NCBI GenBank assembly: GCA_001295905.1
Contig: LJHT01000056.1
Span: 1 to 64,000 of the forward strand
Direction: 5' to 3'
DNA length: 64,000 nt
Source of the DNA: a beta proteobacterium AAP51
GTDB taxonomy: Bacteria; Pseudomonadota; Gammaproteobacteria; Burkholderiales; Burkholderiaceae_C
Position 1 is the first letter of the stretch, and each line of letters starts with the position of its first letter. The notes below the pieces were generated by a model that saw only the letters and a list, made by a program, of their open reading frames with translations, had not been told where the DNA came from and did not search any database. Shown piece after piece: positions 45,030-52,783 of the stretch. The position numbers were made by a program, and so were the translations under genes.

Positions 45030-45476
45030 TCACAGCTGGTACATCGGCACTTCCAGCGCCTGCGTCAGCGGGTGTTCGGGGCCGCCTCGTGAACGCGCCA
45101 GCGTGTGCAGGCCGGGCAGGTTCCGTGTTTCGCGCGGAATCCAGTAGACGCGGCCCTGCTTCGTGCGCACGCGGATGGCCGGCAGCAGCGGGAAGAGCCG
45201 CGCGTGCCGGGCCTCGACGATGTCTTCCCAGGCCACGCGGCCGCGCCAGCCCCAGGCGTCGTTCAGCACCAGCCCCTCGGGCCCCGCGCGCGTGGGCAGC
45301 AGCTGGTACATCGCCAGCACCAGCACCGCCGCCAGCAGCATCAGCGGCCAGGTCTGCGGCCACGAGAAGGCTTCGCCCTGCAGCCACGACCAGCCGCTGG
45401 CCGCCACCGCCCCGGCCGTGAGGCCCGGAAAGGCCTGTCGCCACAGGGCAGGCAGGCGGGTGGGGAAGCTCTGCAT
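45030..45476 (-). CDS. Small membrane protein with PH-like C-terminal domain
   Basis: 148 residues from ATG 45476. Two membrane segments (about 14-32 and 40-57, LMLLAAVLVLAMYQLL) are followed by a soluble part, GLVLNDAWGWRGRVAWEDIVEAR and IRVRTKQGRVYWIP, that reads like a small bacterial PH-type sheet. It starts 20 bases after the cyanophycinase stop, so it may share that transcript. Function unknown. Confidence 0.7.
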   Translation of the reverse strand: MQSFPTRLPALWRQAFPGLTAGAVAASGWSWLQGEAFSWPQTWPLMLLAAVLVLAMYQLLPTRAGPEGLVLNDAWGWRGRVAWEDIVEARHARLFPLLPAIRVRTKQGRVYWIPRETRNLPGLHTLARSRGGPEHPLTQALEVPMYQL

Positions 45477-45496
45477 GCCGGTGCGGCCCGTGCGCT

Positions 45497-46339
45497 TCAG
45501 GTCTTGGGCACGTTCAACGCGCCGGCTTCGGCCACGCGCGTGTGCAGGTTGAAGGTGGCGCCCTGCGTCAGGATGTGCAGCTTCACGCCCAGCAGGCACA
45601 CGGGCCGGCCTTCGTTCACCGTGTCCATGCTGCTGAACTGCACCCCGGCGGCGTCCACCACCGTGATGCCGCCCGAGCCTTCCACGTGCACGGTGTTGTC
45701 GGGCGCGATGAAGGCGGCGGTGTCTTCATCCAGCCCGATGCCCACCGCAAACGGGTTGTAGGCCAGCGCGGTGAGCAGCCGGCCCAGGCGGTCGCGCTGG
45801 CGGAAGTGCTGGTCGATGATGAAGCGGTTGGTCAGCCCCAGGCCGGCGGCCAGGCGCACGCTGCCGGCCACGGGCGTGCTGCCCTCGTCGCCGAAGGCGA
45901 TCATGTGTTCGCTGATGAAGGCGGCGCCGGCGCTGGTGCCGGCCACGGCCACGCCGGCTGCGTTCATCTGGCGCACGGCCTTCGCGATGGGTGTGCCGCC
46001 GATCAACGTACCCAGCCGCAGCTGGTTGCCGCCGGTGAAGAAGATGCCCGTGGCCTGCTGCAGGCGGTCGAGCCGGCCGGGTTCTTCACAGTCGCGTCGG
46101 GTGTCGAAATCGAGCGCGGTGACGCGCCGGACCCCCAGCTCGGTGAAGATGCGCTCGTAGCGCGGCCCGGTGCTGCGCAGCTGGCTGGCGGTGGGAATGA
46201 CGACGATGTCGGCCTGGCCGCCCCCGGCCACCTGCACGAAGCGGTGCAGGATCTGGGGCGCGTTCTCCTTCTCTTCAGCGCCGCCGATGGGAATGATCCA
46301 CCCGCGCTGCTTGCCTTCGGCCACCTTGCTGGCACACAT
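45497..46339 (-). CDS. cphB: Cyanophycinase
   Basis: 280 residues. It belongs to the S51 peptidase class: GWIIPIGGAEEKEN at the N-terminus, FFTGGNQLRL (about 100-109), nucleophile Ser136 in GTSAGA, and FIIDQHFRQRDRLGRL. It cuts cyanophycin to beta-Asp-Arg dipeptides in the cytosol. No signal peptide is seen, so it acts on internal granules rather than extracellular polymer. It lies about 10.5 kb from cphA, so store synthesis and breakdown are separately transcribed. No isoaspartyl dipeptidase gene is visible. Confidence 0.93.
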   Translation of the reverse strand: MCASKVAEGKQRGWIIPIGGAEEKENAPQILHRFVQVAGGGQADIVVIPTASQLRSTGPRYERIFTELGVRRVTALDFDTRRDCEEPGRLDRLQQATGIFFTGGNQLRLGTLIGGTPIAKAVRQMNAAGVAVAGTSAGAAFISEHMIAFGDEGSTPVAGSVRLAAGLGLTNRFIIDQHFRQRDRLGRLLTALAYNPFAVGIGLDEDTAAFIAPDNTVHVEGSGGITVVDAAGVQFSSMDTVNEGRPVCLLGVKLHILTQGATFNLHTRVAEAGALNVPKT

Positions 46340-46385
46340 CCCGTTCTCAGCCCCATCTGCTTGTCGATGGGGAATGATGCCACCG

Positions 46386-46431
46386 CCGCGGGGGCGGGCT
46401 GGGCGCAGCCCGGCCCTGGGGACGCTCAGAA
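46386..46431 (-). repeat. Terminator-like repeat, copy B
   Basis: Read on the minus strand: TTCTGAGCG, then two differing bases, then CCCAGGGCCGGGCTGCGCCC and AGCCCGCCCCCGCGG, nearly identical to copy A at 43533. Here too it starts with the last codon (TTC) and TGA of a gene (46426). It lies in the 86-base gap before cphB. Confidence 0.65.
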
Positions 46432-46929
46432 GCCGCTCAGGCCCAGCGGCGAAAGCTCCAGCAGTTCATCGTCCAGGCACAGCCGCAGCACGCCGCAGCC
46501 GGGCGGCACCTCCAGCACGAAGAGGCCGCTGTCGTCGATGGTGGCCGTGGCCACGGCGTGGGGCGCCAGCGCCGGGCTGCCGCGGCCGCTGGCGGGGGCA
46601 GCCTCCAGGGCGTGCAGGCCGCCGCCGAGGTCGATGTCCAGCGCGGTCTGGATGGGGCCCACGGCCAGCGGCCACCAGCTCGCCACACCCTCGGCGTAGT
46701 CGCCGAAGAGCGTGCCGCACAGGCGGTAGGTGTGCTTGCTGCAGCGCGGCGGCAGCAGGCGCAGCTGCAGGTCGCAGCTGCCCAGCTGGTAGTGCAGTTG
46801 CCTGGGCGGCACCCGGCGCAGGAAGGCCGGCTCTTCCGGTTCGGGCCATACCGAGGCCAGAACGTGCGCTTCCGGGGTGGGGGGCGGGGCCGTCAGGGCC
46901 GGGGCGGGGGCGGCAAGCAGGGCGTGCAT
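46426..46929 (-). CDS. Hypothetical protein, 167 aa
   Basis: ATG 46929. The first 35 residues are Pro/Ala-rich. The remainder has conserved-looking stretches LHYQLGSCDLQLRLLPPRC, YRLCGTLFGDYAEG and TIDDSGLFVLEVPPG, suggesting a small beta-sandwich with several cysteines. No signal peptide or membrane segment. The last sense codon and stop fall inside repeat copy B. Not recognised. Confidence 0.65.
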   Translation of the reverse strand: MHALLAAPAPALTAPPPTPEAHVLASVWPEPEEPAFLRRVPPRQLHYQLGSCDLQLRLLPPRCSKHTYRLCGTLFGDYAEGVASWWPLAVGPIQTALDIDLGGGLHALEAAPASGRGSPALAPHAVATATIDDSGLFVLEVPPGCGVLRLCLDDELLELSPLGLSGF

Positions 46930-47065
46930 GGCGGGGTGTGGAGCGTGGCGACGGCTCCACAGAGCGTCCAGGCGCGCGGCTGATACATGCCGTCACGCCT
47001 GGGCCCGTCGGACCGGCCCGGCTTGACCCAGCCCAGCCCGGCCCGGCCGGCGTTCGCCCCCGGGT

Positions 47066-48076
47066 TCAGTCGACCTTGGCGCCCGAGGCCTTCACCACCA
47101 CCGCCCACTTCTTCGTTTCAGCCTCGATGAACTTGGCGAAGTCGGCCGGGCTCATGCCGCTGGGGATGGCGCCCTGCGCGAGCAGGCGCTCCTTGATGGC
47201 CGGTGCCGCCATCGCCTTGGCGGTTTCCTGCTGGATGCGCGCTACCACCTCGGCCGGCGTGCCGGCCGGGGCCAGCAGGCCGAACCAGGAGCTGGCTTCG
47301 TAGTTGCGCAGCATCAGGCCGCCGGCCTCGGCCACCGTGGGCAGGTCGGGCAGGGCCTGCGAGCGCACGCCGCTGGTGACGGCCAGCGCCTTCAGCCGGC
47401 CGCTCTTGATGTGCGGCATGGCGCTGGGCAGGTTGTCGAACATCAGGTCGACGTTGCCGGCCATCAGGTCGATGAGGGCCGGGCCGCTGCCGCGGTAGGG
47501 CAGGTGCAGCATGAAGGTGCTGGTCAGGCTCTTGAAGAGCTCGGCCGCCAGGTGGATGCTGGTGCCGTTGCCGGAGCTGGCCACGTTCAGCTTGCCGGGG
47601 TTGGCGCGCGCCGCGCGGATGAGGTCGACGATGTTGTTCACGCCGTACTTCTGCGCCGAGCCCGGGTTCATCACCACCACGTTGGGCACGCCCGCCACCA
47701 GCGTGATGGGGGCGAAGTCCTTCACCGCGTCGTAGGGCATCTTCGGGTAAAGGCTCGGGTTGATGGCCTGCGTGCCCACCGTGCCCATCAGCAGCGTGTA
47801 GCCATCGGCGGCCGACTTGGCCACCTCGGCCGCGCCGGTGTTGCCGCCGGCGCCCGGCTTGTTGTCCACCACGAAGGGCTGGCCGAAGGCCTTTTGCAGC
47901 TCGGGCGCGATGGCCCGGGCCAGGATGTCGGTGGTGCCGCCGGCCGCGAACGGCACCACGATGCGCACCGGCTTGGCGGGCCACCCGCCGGCCTGGGCGA
48001 AGGCCAGGGTCGAGGCCTGCGGCCCCAGCAGGGCCAGCAGCGAGGCAGAGGCGAGAACTTGGCGGCGGTTGCTCAT
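47066..48076 (-). CDS. Bug family (tripartite tricarboxylate transporter type) periplasmic receptor
   Basis: 336 residues. The signal peptide with RR ([17 protein letters not shown]) ends near AFAQ. Family motifs: [34 protein letters not shown], and LPTVAEAGG with [14 protein letters not shown] later. Bug proteins bind carboxylates and similar small acids in the periplasm. As is common in Burkholderiales, no TctA/TctB membrane genes adjoin it, so it is an orphan receptor whose ligand cannot be read from context. Confidence 0.92.
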   Translation of the reverse strand: MSNRRQVLASASLLALLGPQASTLAFAQAGGWPAKPVRIVVPFAAGGTTDILARAIAPELQKAFGQPFVVDNKPGAGGNTGAAEVAKSAADGYTLLMGTVGTQAINPSLYPKMPYDAVKDFAPITLVAGVPNVVVMNPGSAQKYGVNNIVDLIRAARANPGKLNVASSGNGTSIHLAAELFKSLTSTFMLHLPYRGSGPALIDLMAGNVDLMFDNLPSAMPHIKSGRLKALAVTSGVRSQALPDLPTVAEAGGLMLRNYEASSWFGLLAPAGTPAEVVARIQQETAKAMAAPAIKERLLAQGAIPSGMSPADFAKFIEAETKKWAVVVKASGAKVD

Positions 48077-48151
48077 GCGGAGGTGTCGGCAGTGGTGGAA
48101 GAAGCGCCGCAGTGTGCCGCCGCCACCGCCCCGCGCGCGCCCGGGCCTACC

Positions 48152-50527
48152 CTAGAGCTTGAGTTCCAGCCGCAGCTGCCAGTTCACGTAGCTGGGGGCG
48201 CTGCTGCGCTGGGTGCTGCGTTCGGTGATGCCGGCCACCACGGCGTCGTTCACGGTGGTGTTGATGCTGTCACGCGGGTTCAGGTTGCTGCCCAGCAGCC
48301 GCAGGCCGGTGTTGGGGTTCAGCGTCCACAGCACATAGGCGTCCCACACCTGCTTGCTGCTGGTGCTGACGGTCTGGTCGGCCTCCAGCCGCGTGGTGCC
48401 GCCGGGCACGTAGTTCAGGTTGCCGCCCATCGTGAAGGGCAGGCCGCGCAGGCGGTAGTCGGCGCCGATGTTGGCGGTGGCCTTGGCCTGCTGGTCGAGC
48501 CGGTTGTCGGGCCCCGGCACCGCCTTCACCTTGCTGGTGAAGAACGAGACGTTGCTGCGCATCTCCACCGGCGCGGCGCCGTCGAACAGCTGGTCGAGGC
48601 GGAACTTGGCCTCCAGCTCCAGCCCCGAGGTGGTGGCGTCGCCGATGTTCTGCATGCGCCGCACGAAGCGCGGGAAGGGGCTCCAGCTCACGTTCTCCAG
48701 CCGCGTGGAGCCGCGCATCAGGTTGCTGATCTGGCGATGGAAGAGGTTGGCGCTGAGCACGCCGCCCTGGGGCAGGTAGCGTTCCAACGCGATGTCGATG
48801 CCGGTGGCCAGCTCGGGCTTGAGGTCGGGGTTGCCGGCGCGGTCGGGCGCGGTTTCGATGTTGCTGCCGGTGTCCGGGTCGTAGTCGCGGTTGATGGTGG
48901 GCCGCGCGATCAGGTTGCCCAGGTCGGGGCTGCGGTAGCTGCGCGTCAGGCTCAGGCGCACCTGGTCGCGGCCCTTGGGGTCGGGCTTCCACACGGCGAA
49001 CAGCAGCGGCGTCCAGACGCTGCTGCGGTTGGTAGGCCGGCCGCCGATGGTGGCGCTGTCGCCACGCGTGGTGATGCCCTCCCAGCGCAGGCCGACCTGC
49101 GCGGCCCAGTGCGGATTGATGTTCCACTCGTCCTGGGCAAAGGCGGCCAGGCGCAGGGTGCTGGCCTGCAGCTCATCGCCGAAATCGGCCAGCACGGGCG
49201 CGCCGTTCTGCAGCGAGCGTCGGGCCTCGCTGCGCCGCGAGGCGTCGATGTCGAAGCCGCCCACCAGGTTGTGCTCGCCGCCTTGCTCGTTGCCGCCGGC
49301 CAGACCGCTGAACTTCAGCTTCAGGTCGAGGTTGCTCTGGCGCGTGCGGCTGTTGTCCAGCAGCGTGCGCGCGGGCGTGGTGCCGCCGCTGTTGAAGTCG
49401 TTGCGCAGCGTCTCGTTCTCGCTGCGGAACACGCCGCCGCCGCCGTTGAGCTCGGCGCGCACCGCGCCCAGGCGCTGGCGGTATTGGGCGTTCAGCCGGG
49501 CGTTGGTGAAGCTCACCTCGCTCTGGCTGTTGCCGAAGTCGTACAGCACGCGCGCCCCGGGGCGCTGCAGCGCCTGCACCAGCACGTTCTGGCTGCGCGT
49601 CTTGCCCTGGGCGTGGAAGATGGAAGGCGTCAGCGCCAGCAGGTCGCCGGTGCCTTCGCCCAGGCGCCATTGCAGCCGGCTGGTGAAGTTGCCGCCGGTG
49701 CGTTCGTCGCTGCTGGTGCTGGTGGTGGTGCGGTCTTCCAACAGCGCGCCGGTGGCGGCGTTGGCCACCGTGGTGCGGGTCTGGTTGTCGTTGTTCTGCC
49801 GGCGCTGGAAGACCGAGCCCGAGAGGTTGTAGGTGAGGTCGCCCGCGCTGTTGTTGTGTGTCCAGTTCACGCCCGGCGAGATGCGGCCGTCTTCGATGCC
49901 GAAGCCCAGGCGCAGGTCGTTCAGGCGCACGCGGAAGCCTTCGCGCGTGATGATGTTGATGGTGCCGGCGATGGCCCGCGCGCCGGTTTCGGCGGTGGGC
50001 GCGCGCAGGATCTCGATGCGCTCCACCTGCTCGGGCGTCAGGCTTTCCAGGCTGAAGCCCGGCGGCAGGCGCTGGCCGTCGATCAGCAGCTGCGTGAAGC
50101 CGCCGCCCAACCCGCGCAGGCGCGGCGGGCCGCCACGGCCGGGGGCGCCGGGCGTGGTGACGCCGGGCAGGCGCCGCAGCACCTCGCCCACGGTGGCATC
50201 GCCGAACTTGTCGATCTCTTCGCGGCCGATGATGATCTTGGCGGCCGTGGACTGCCGGCGCTGCGTGGTCTCGTTGTCGCGGCCGCCGGTGATCTCGATG
50301 CGCTGCGAAGGGCTGGCCGGCGTGCCGGCAGCAGGTGCAGTGGCCGGCGCCGTGGCAGCGGCGGGCGCAGCCGCGGGGCGCGCAGCAGGCGCCGAAGCGG
50401 CCGCTGCCGGCGGCGCGGCGCTGCCTGGGCGGTTGGGGGCGGTGGGGGTCTGAGCGAGGGCGGCGCCGGTGGCGGCCAGGGCCAGGCAGGGCGCCAGCTG
50501 GTGGCGCAGGGTCTTGTAGGAAGGCAT
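48152..50527 (-). CDS. TonB-dependent receptor with long Ala/Pro linker
   Basis: 791 residues with signal peptide 1-25 (AALAQ). Residues 26-74 are a striking Ala/Pro/Thr low-complexity stretch before the plug. The plug has RIEITGGRDNETTQRR, VGEVLRRLPGVTTPGAPGRGGPP, RGLGGGFTQLLIDGQRLPPGF and RAIAGTINIITREGF. The barrel follows and ends LRLELKL, so the final residue is Leu rather than the usual Phe. The plug differs from those of the two receptors at 8-14 kb. The ligand is unknown. Confidence 0.9.
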   Translation of the reverse strand: MPSYKTLRHQLAPCLALAATGAALAQTPTAPNRPGSAAPPAAAASAPAARPAAAPAAATAPATAPAAGTPASPSQRIEITGGRDNETTQRRQSTAAKIIIGREEIDKFGDATVGEVLRRLPGVTTPGAPGRGGPPRLRGLGGGFTQLLIDGQRLPPGFSLESLTPEQVERIEILRAPTAETGARAIAGTINIITREGFRVRLNDLRLGFGIEDGRISPGVNWTHNNSAGDLTYNLSGSVFQRRQNNDNQTRTTVANAATGALLEDRTTTSTSSDERTGGNFTSRLQWRLGEGTGDLLALTPSIFHAQGKTRSQNVLVQALQRPGARVLYDFGNSQSEVSFTNARLNAQYRQRLGAVRAELNGGGGVFRSENETLRNDFNSGGTTPARTLLDNSRTRQSNLDLKLKFSGLAGGNEQGGEHNLVGGFDIDASRRSEARRSLQNGAPVLADFGDELQASTLRLAAFAQDEWNINPHWAAQVGLRWEGITTRGDSATIGGRPTNRSSVWTPLLFAVWKPDPKGRDQVRLSLTRSYRSPDLGNLIARPTINRDYDPDTGSNIETAPDRAGNPDLKPELATGIDIALERYLPQGGVLSANLFHRQISNLMRGSTRLENVSWSPFPRFVRRMQNIGDATTSGLELEAKFRLDQLFDGAAPVEMRSNVSFFTSKVKAVPGPDNRLDQQAKATANIGADYRLRGLPFTMGGNLNYVPGGTTRLEADQTVSTSSKQVWDAYVLWTLNPNTGLRLLGSNLNPRDSINTTVNDAVVAGITERSTQRSSAPSYVNWQLRLELKL

Positions 50528-50601
50528 GGGGCGCGATTGTGGTGGCGCGCGCCCGAGGTTTCAGGCGCAGGGACGTCCGGGAAGGGCGGGTTTGCTTTTC
50601 T

Positions 50602-52725
50602 TCACGCAGGCAGGCGCTGTGCCGGGGCTTCGGCTTGCTGGCCCGGTTCCGCCCCTGCACCCGGGCCGGGGCCCGGCGCTGCGCCTGGCGGCAGGGTGGG
50701 GTCGGCGGGGCCGTCCAGGCGCTCCAGCAGCACCCGGCCTTCGTGCCGTGCGAGGTCGAAGTTCAGCTCCAGCGCCTGCAACGCCGCGGCGTCGTGGCCC
50801 TGGGCCTGCACGATGCCGGTGGCGTTGTTGCGGCCCTGGTTCTTGGCCGTGTACAGCGCCATGTCCACCAGGTTGATGGCGCGGTCCAGCGACAGCGGCA
50901 GCCGGGCCGGCGGCAGCGGGAAGCAGGCATAGCCCACCGACACCGTGACGCGCAGCGCCGTGCCGCCGGGCAGCGCCACGGGCGTGCCGCCCACGGCGTG
51001 CAGCACGCGCCGGGCCAGTGCCTGCATGGCGGCCGGTGCCAGCGCGGCGGTGCTGCCCCCCAGGCAGACGATGAACTCCTCGCCGCCCCAGCGCACCACC
51101 AGCCCGGGCGGGCCCACGATCTCCGCCAGGCGGCGCGCCACCTCCACCAGCACGGCGTCGCCGGCGGCATGGCCATGGTGGTCGTTCACGCGCTTGAAGT
51201 GGTCGATGTCCAGCAGCAGCAGCGCCCCTTCGAAATGCGGCGGGCCTCCGCGCGGGGCCATGGTCTCGTGCAGGCCGCGCCGGTTGTGCAGGCCGGTGAG
51301 CGGGTCGCGGTGGCTCTGGGCGCGCAGCAGGGCCTGGTTCCTCTCCAGGCGGCTGCGCAAGCGGCGCACGCGGTGGTAGACCACCGCCACCAGCACGCCG
51401 GCCAGCAGCAGCACGACGGCGCCGGCCGCCCACACCTTTTGCAGCGCGACGCGGTTGGCCAGCTGCGCCGTCACCAGCGTGCGTTCGCGCTGCAGCTGTT
51501 CCAGCTTGCGCTGCTGGGCCTCGTGGTCGAAGCGGCGGCGCAGCTCGGCCAGGGCGGCCTCGCGGTTGGCGGCCATGATCTCGGCGGCAAGCTGGCGTTC
51601 CTGGTGGAAGAGCCGCAGCGCGGTGGGCAGGTCGCCGGCAGCGGCGAAGGCGTCGCCGAATTCGCGCAGCGCCAGCGCCAGGTCGGCCGTGGCGCCGCCG
51701 GCACGGTAGGCCACCAGCACGCCTTCCATCTGCTGCCGGGCCTGCGCCAGCTGGCCCAGGTGGATGCGGGCCAGCGCCGCGTTGTGCAGCAGCACGCGCT
51801 CGACGCGGTGGTCGCCATGCCGGCGCGCCGTGGGCAGGGCTTCGCCCACCGCTTTCAGGGCCAGCGCCGGCTGGCCCAGCGCCACCAGCACGTCCGACAG
51901 GTTGGCCAGGTGGGTGGCTTCCAGACGCGGCGAACCGCCCTGGCGCGCCAGCGCGAGGCCGGCGTTGGCGGCGCGGCGCGAGGCTTCGTTGTCGCTGCGC
52001 CGGCGCTGAATGCGGGTGTCGAAGGCCTGCACGCGCGAGCGCAGCAGCGGGTCGCCGTCGGCGCGGGCCAGGCGCAGCGCCTGCGCGAAGAGGCGCTGCT
52101 CGGCGGCGGCATCGCCTTGCAGGCCGGCCATGTCGGCCGCGGCAGCCAGCGCCTGGGCCTGGCGCGCGCGGTCGCCGGCGCCTTCGGCCAGCGCGGCAGC
52201 GGCCTGCGCGTGTTCGAGGGCGGCGCTGTTCAGGCCGCGGCGGCGGTCCTGGCGCGCCAGCAGCATCAGGGCTTGCCAGTGCGCGCGGTGGTCGCAGCTT
52301 GCTTGCGCCGTGCAGGCGGCTTCATAACCCTGCACGGCGGCGGTGGCGGCTTCCAGGGCCAGCGCGGCATGGCCTTGCGCATCGGCAGCTTCGGCGCGCA
52401 CCAGCGCGGCGTCGGCGGCGGCCATGGGGTCGGGCGCCAGCGCGGCCAGCGCCAGCAGCGCCGCGTGCAGCTCGTCGGCCAGGTCGGCCGAGGCCGCCAC
52501 CAGCCCGCGCGCGCGCAGCAGCGCCCGCCTGTCTTCGGCCGCGGTGGCTTGCGCCGCCAGTTCGGTGAAGCGCTGCAGGGCCCGCTGCGGTTCGTCCAGG
52601 CCCTGCTGCACCCAGGCGTCCAACTCTTGCGCCAGCGCCGCGCGGTCCTGGCCCGCGGCCGGGGCTGCGCTCCACAGCCCCAGCGTGACCACGGCCGCGG
52701 CCAGCAGGCGGGTGGCCCAGCTCAC
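50602..52725 (-). CDS. TPR-containing diguanylate cyclase lacking the I-site
   Basis: 707 residues from GTG 52725, which places a signal peptide (SWATRLLAAAVVTLGLWSAAPAAG) first; no ATG fits. The periplasmic part is helical TPR-like repeats (about 30-400). A membrane segment (VWAAGAVVLLLAGVLVAVVY) precedes a C-terminal GGDEF domain with LDIDHFKRVNDHHGHAAGD and active-site GGEEF. The product-inhibition site RxxD is replaced by GPPG just before RWGGEEF, so feedback by c-di-GMP is probably lost. The tail is Pro/Gly-rich. It is a paralogue of the next gene, 58 bases away. Confidence 0.88.
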   Translation of the reverse strand: MSWATRLLAAAVVTLGLWSAAPAAGQDRAALAQELDAWVQQGLDEPQRALQRFTELAAQATAAEDRRALLRARGLVAASADLADELHAALLALAALAPDPMAAADAALVRAEAADAQGHAALALEAATAAVQGYEAACTAQASCDHRAHWQALMLLARQDRRRGLNSAALEHAQAAAALAEGAGDRARQAQALAAAADMAGLQGDAAAEQRLFAQALRLARADGDPLLRSRVQAFDTRIQRRRSDNEASRRAANAGLALARQGGSPRLEATHLANLSDVLVALGQPALALKAVGEALPTARRHGDHRVERVLLHNAALARIHLGQLAQARQQMEGVLVAYRAGGATADLALALREFGDAFAAAGDLPTALRLFHQERQLAAEIMAANREAALAELRRRFDHEAQQRKLEQLQRERTLVTAQLANRVALQKVWAAGAVVLLLAGVLVAVVYHRVRRLRSRLERNQALLRAQSHRDPLTGLHNRRGLHETMAPRGGPPHFEGALLLLDIDHFKRVNDHHGHAAGDAVLVEVARRLAEIVGPPGLVVRWGGEEFIVCLGGSTAALAPAAMQALARRVLHAVGGTPVALPGGTALRVTVSVGYACFPLPPARLPLSLDRAINLVDMALYTAKNQGRNNATGIVQAQGHDAAALQALELNFDLARHEGRVLLERLDGPADPTLPPGAAPGPGPGAGAEPGQQAEAPAQRLPA

Positions 52726-52783
52726 TGGACGACCCGCCGCATGGCGTGCTGCGGGATGAGCGCTTGGGCGCGGCCCGGCGCGC

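Noticed and set aside
47411-50932. 1173-codon plus-strand frame opposite the Bug receptor and the third TonB receptor
   Set aside because: Antisense shadow; no recognisable motif and strong His/Gly/Arg bias.
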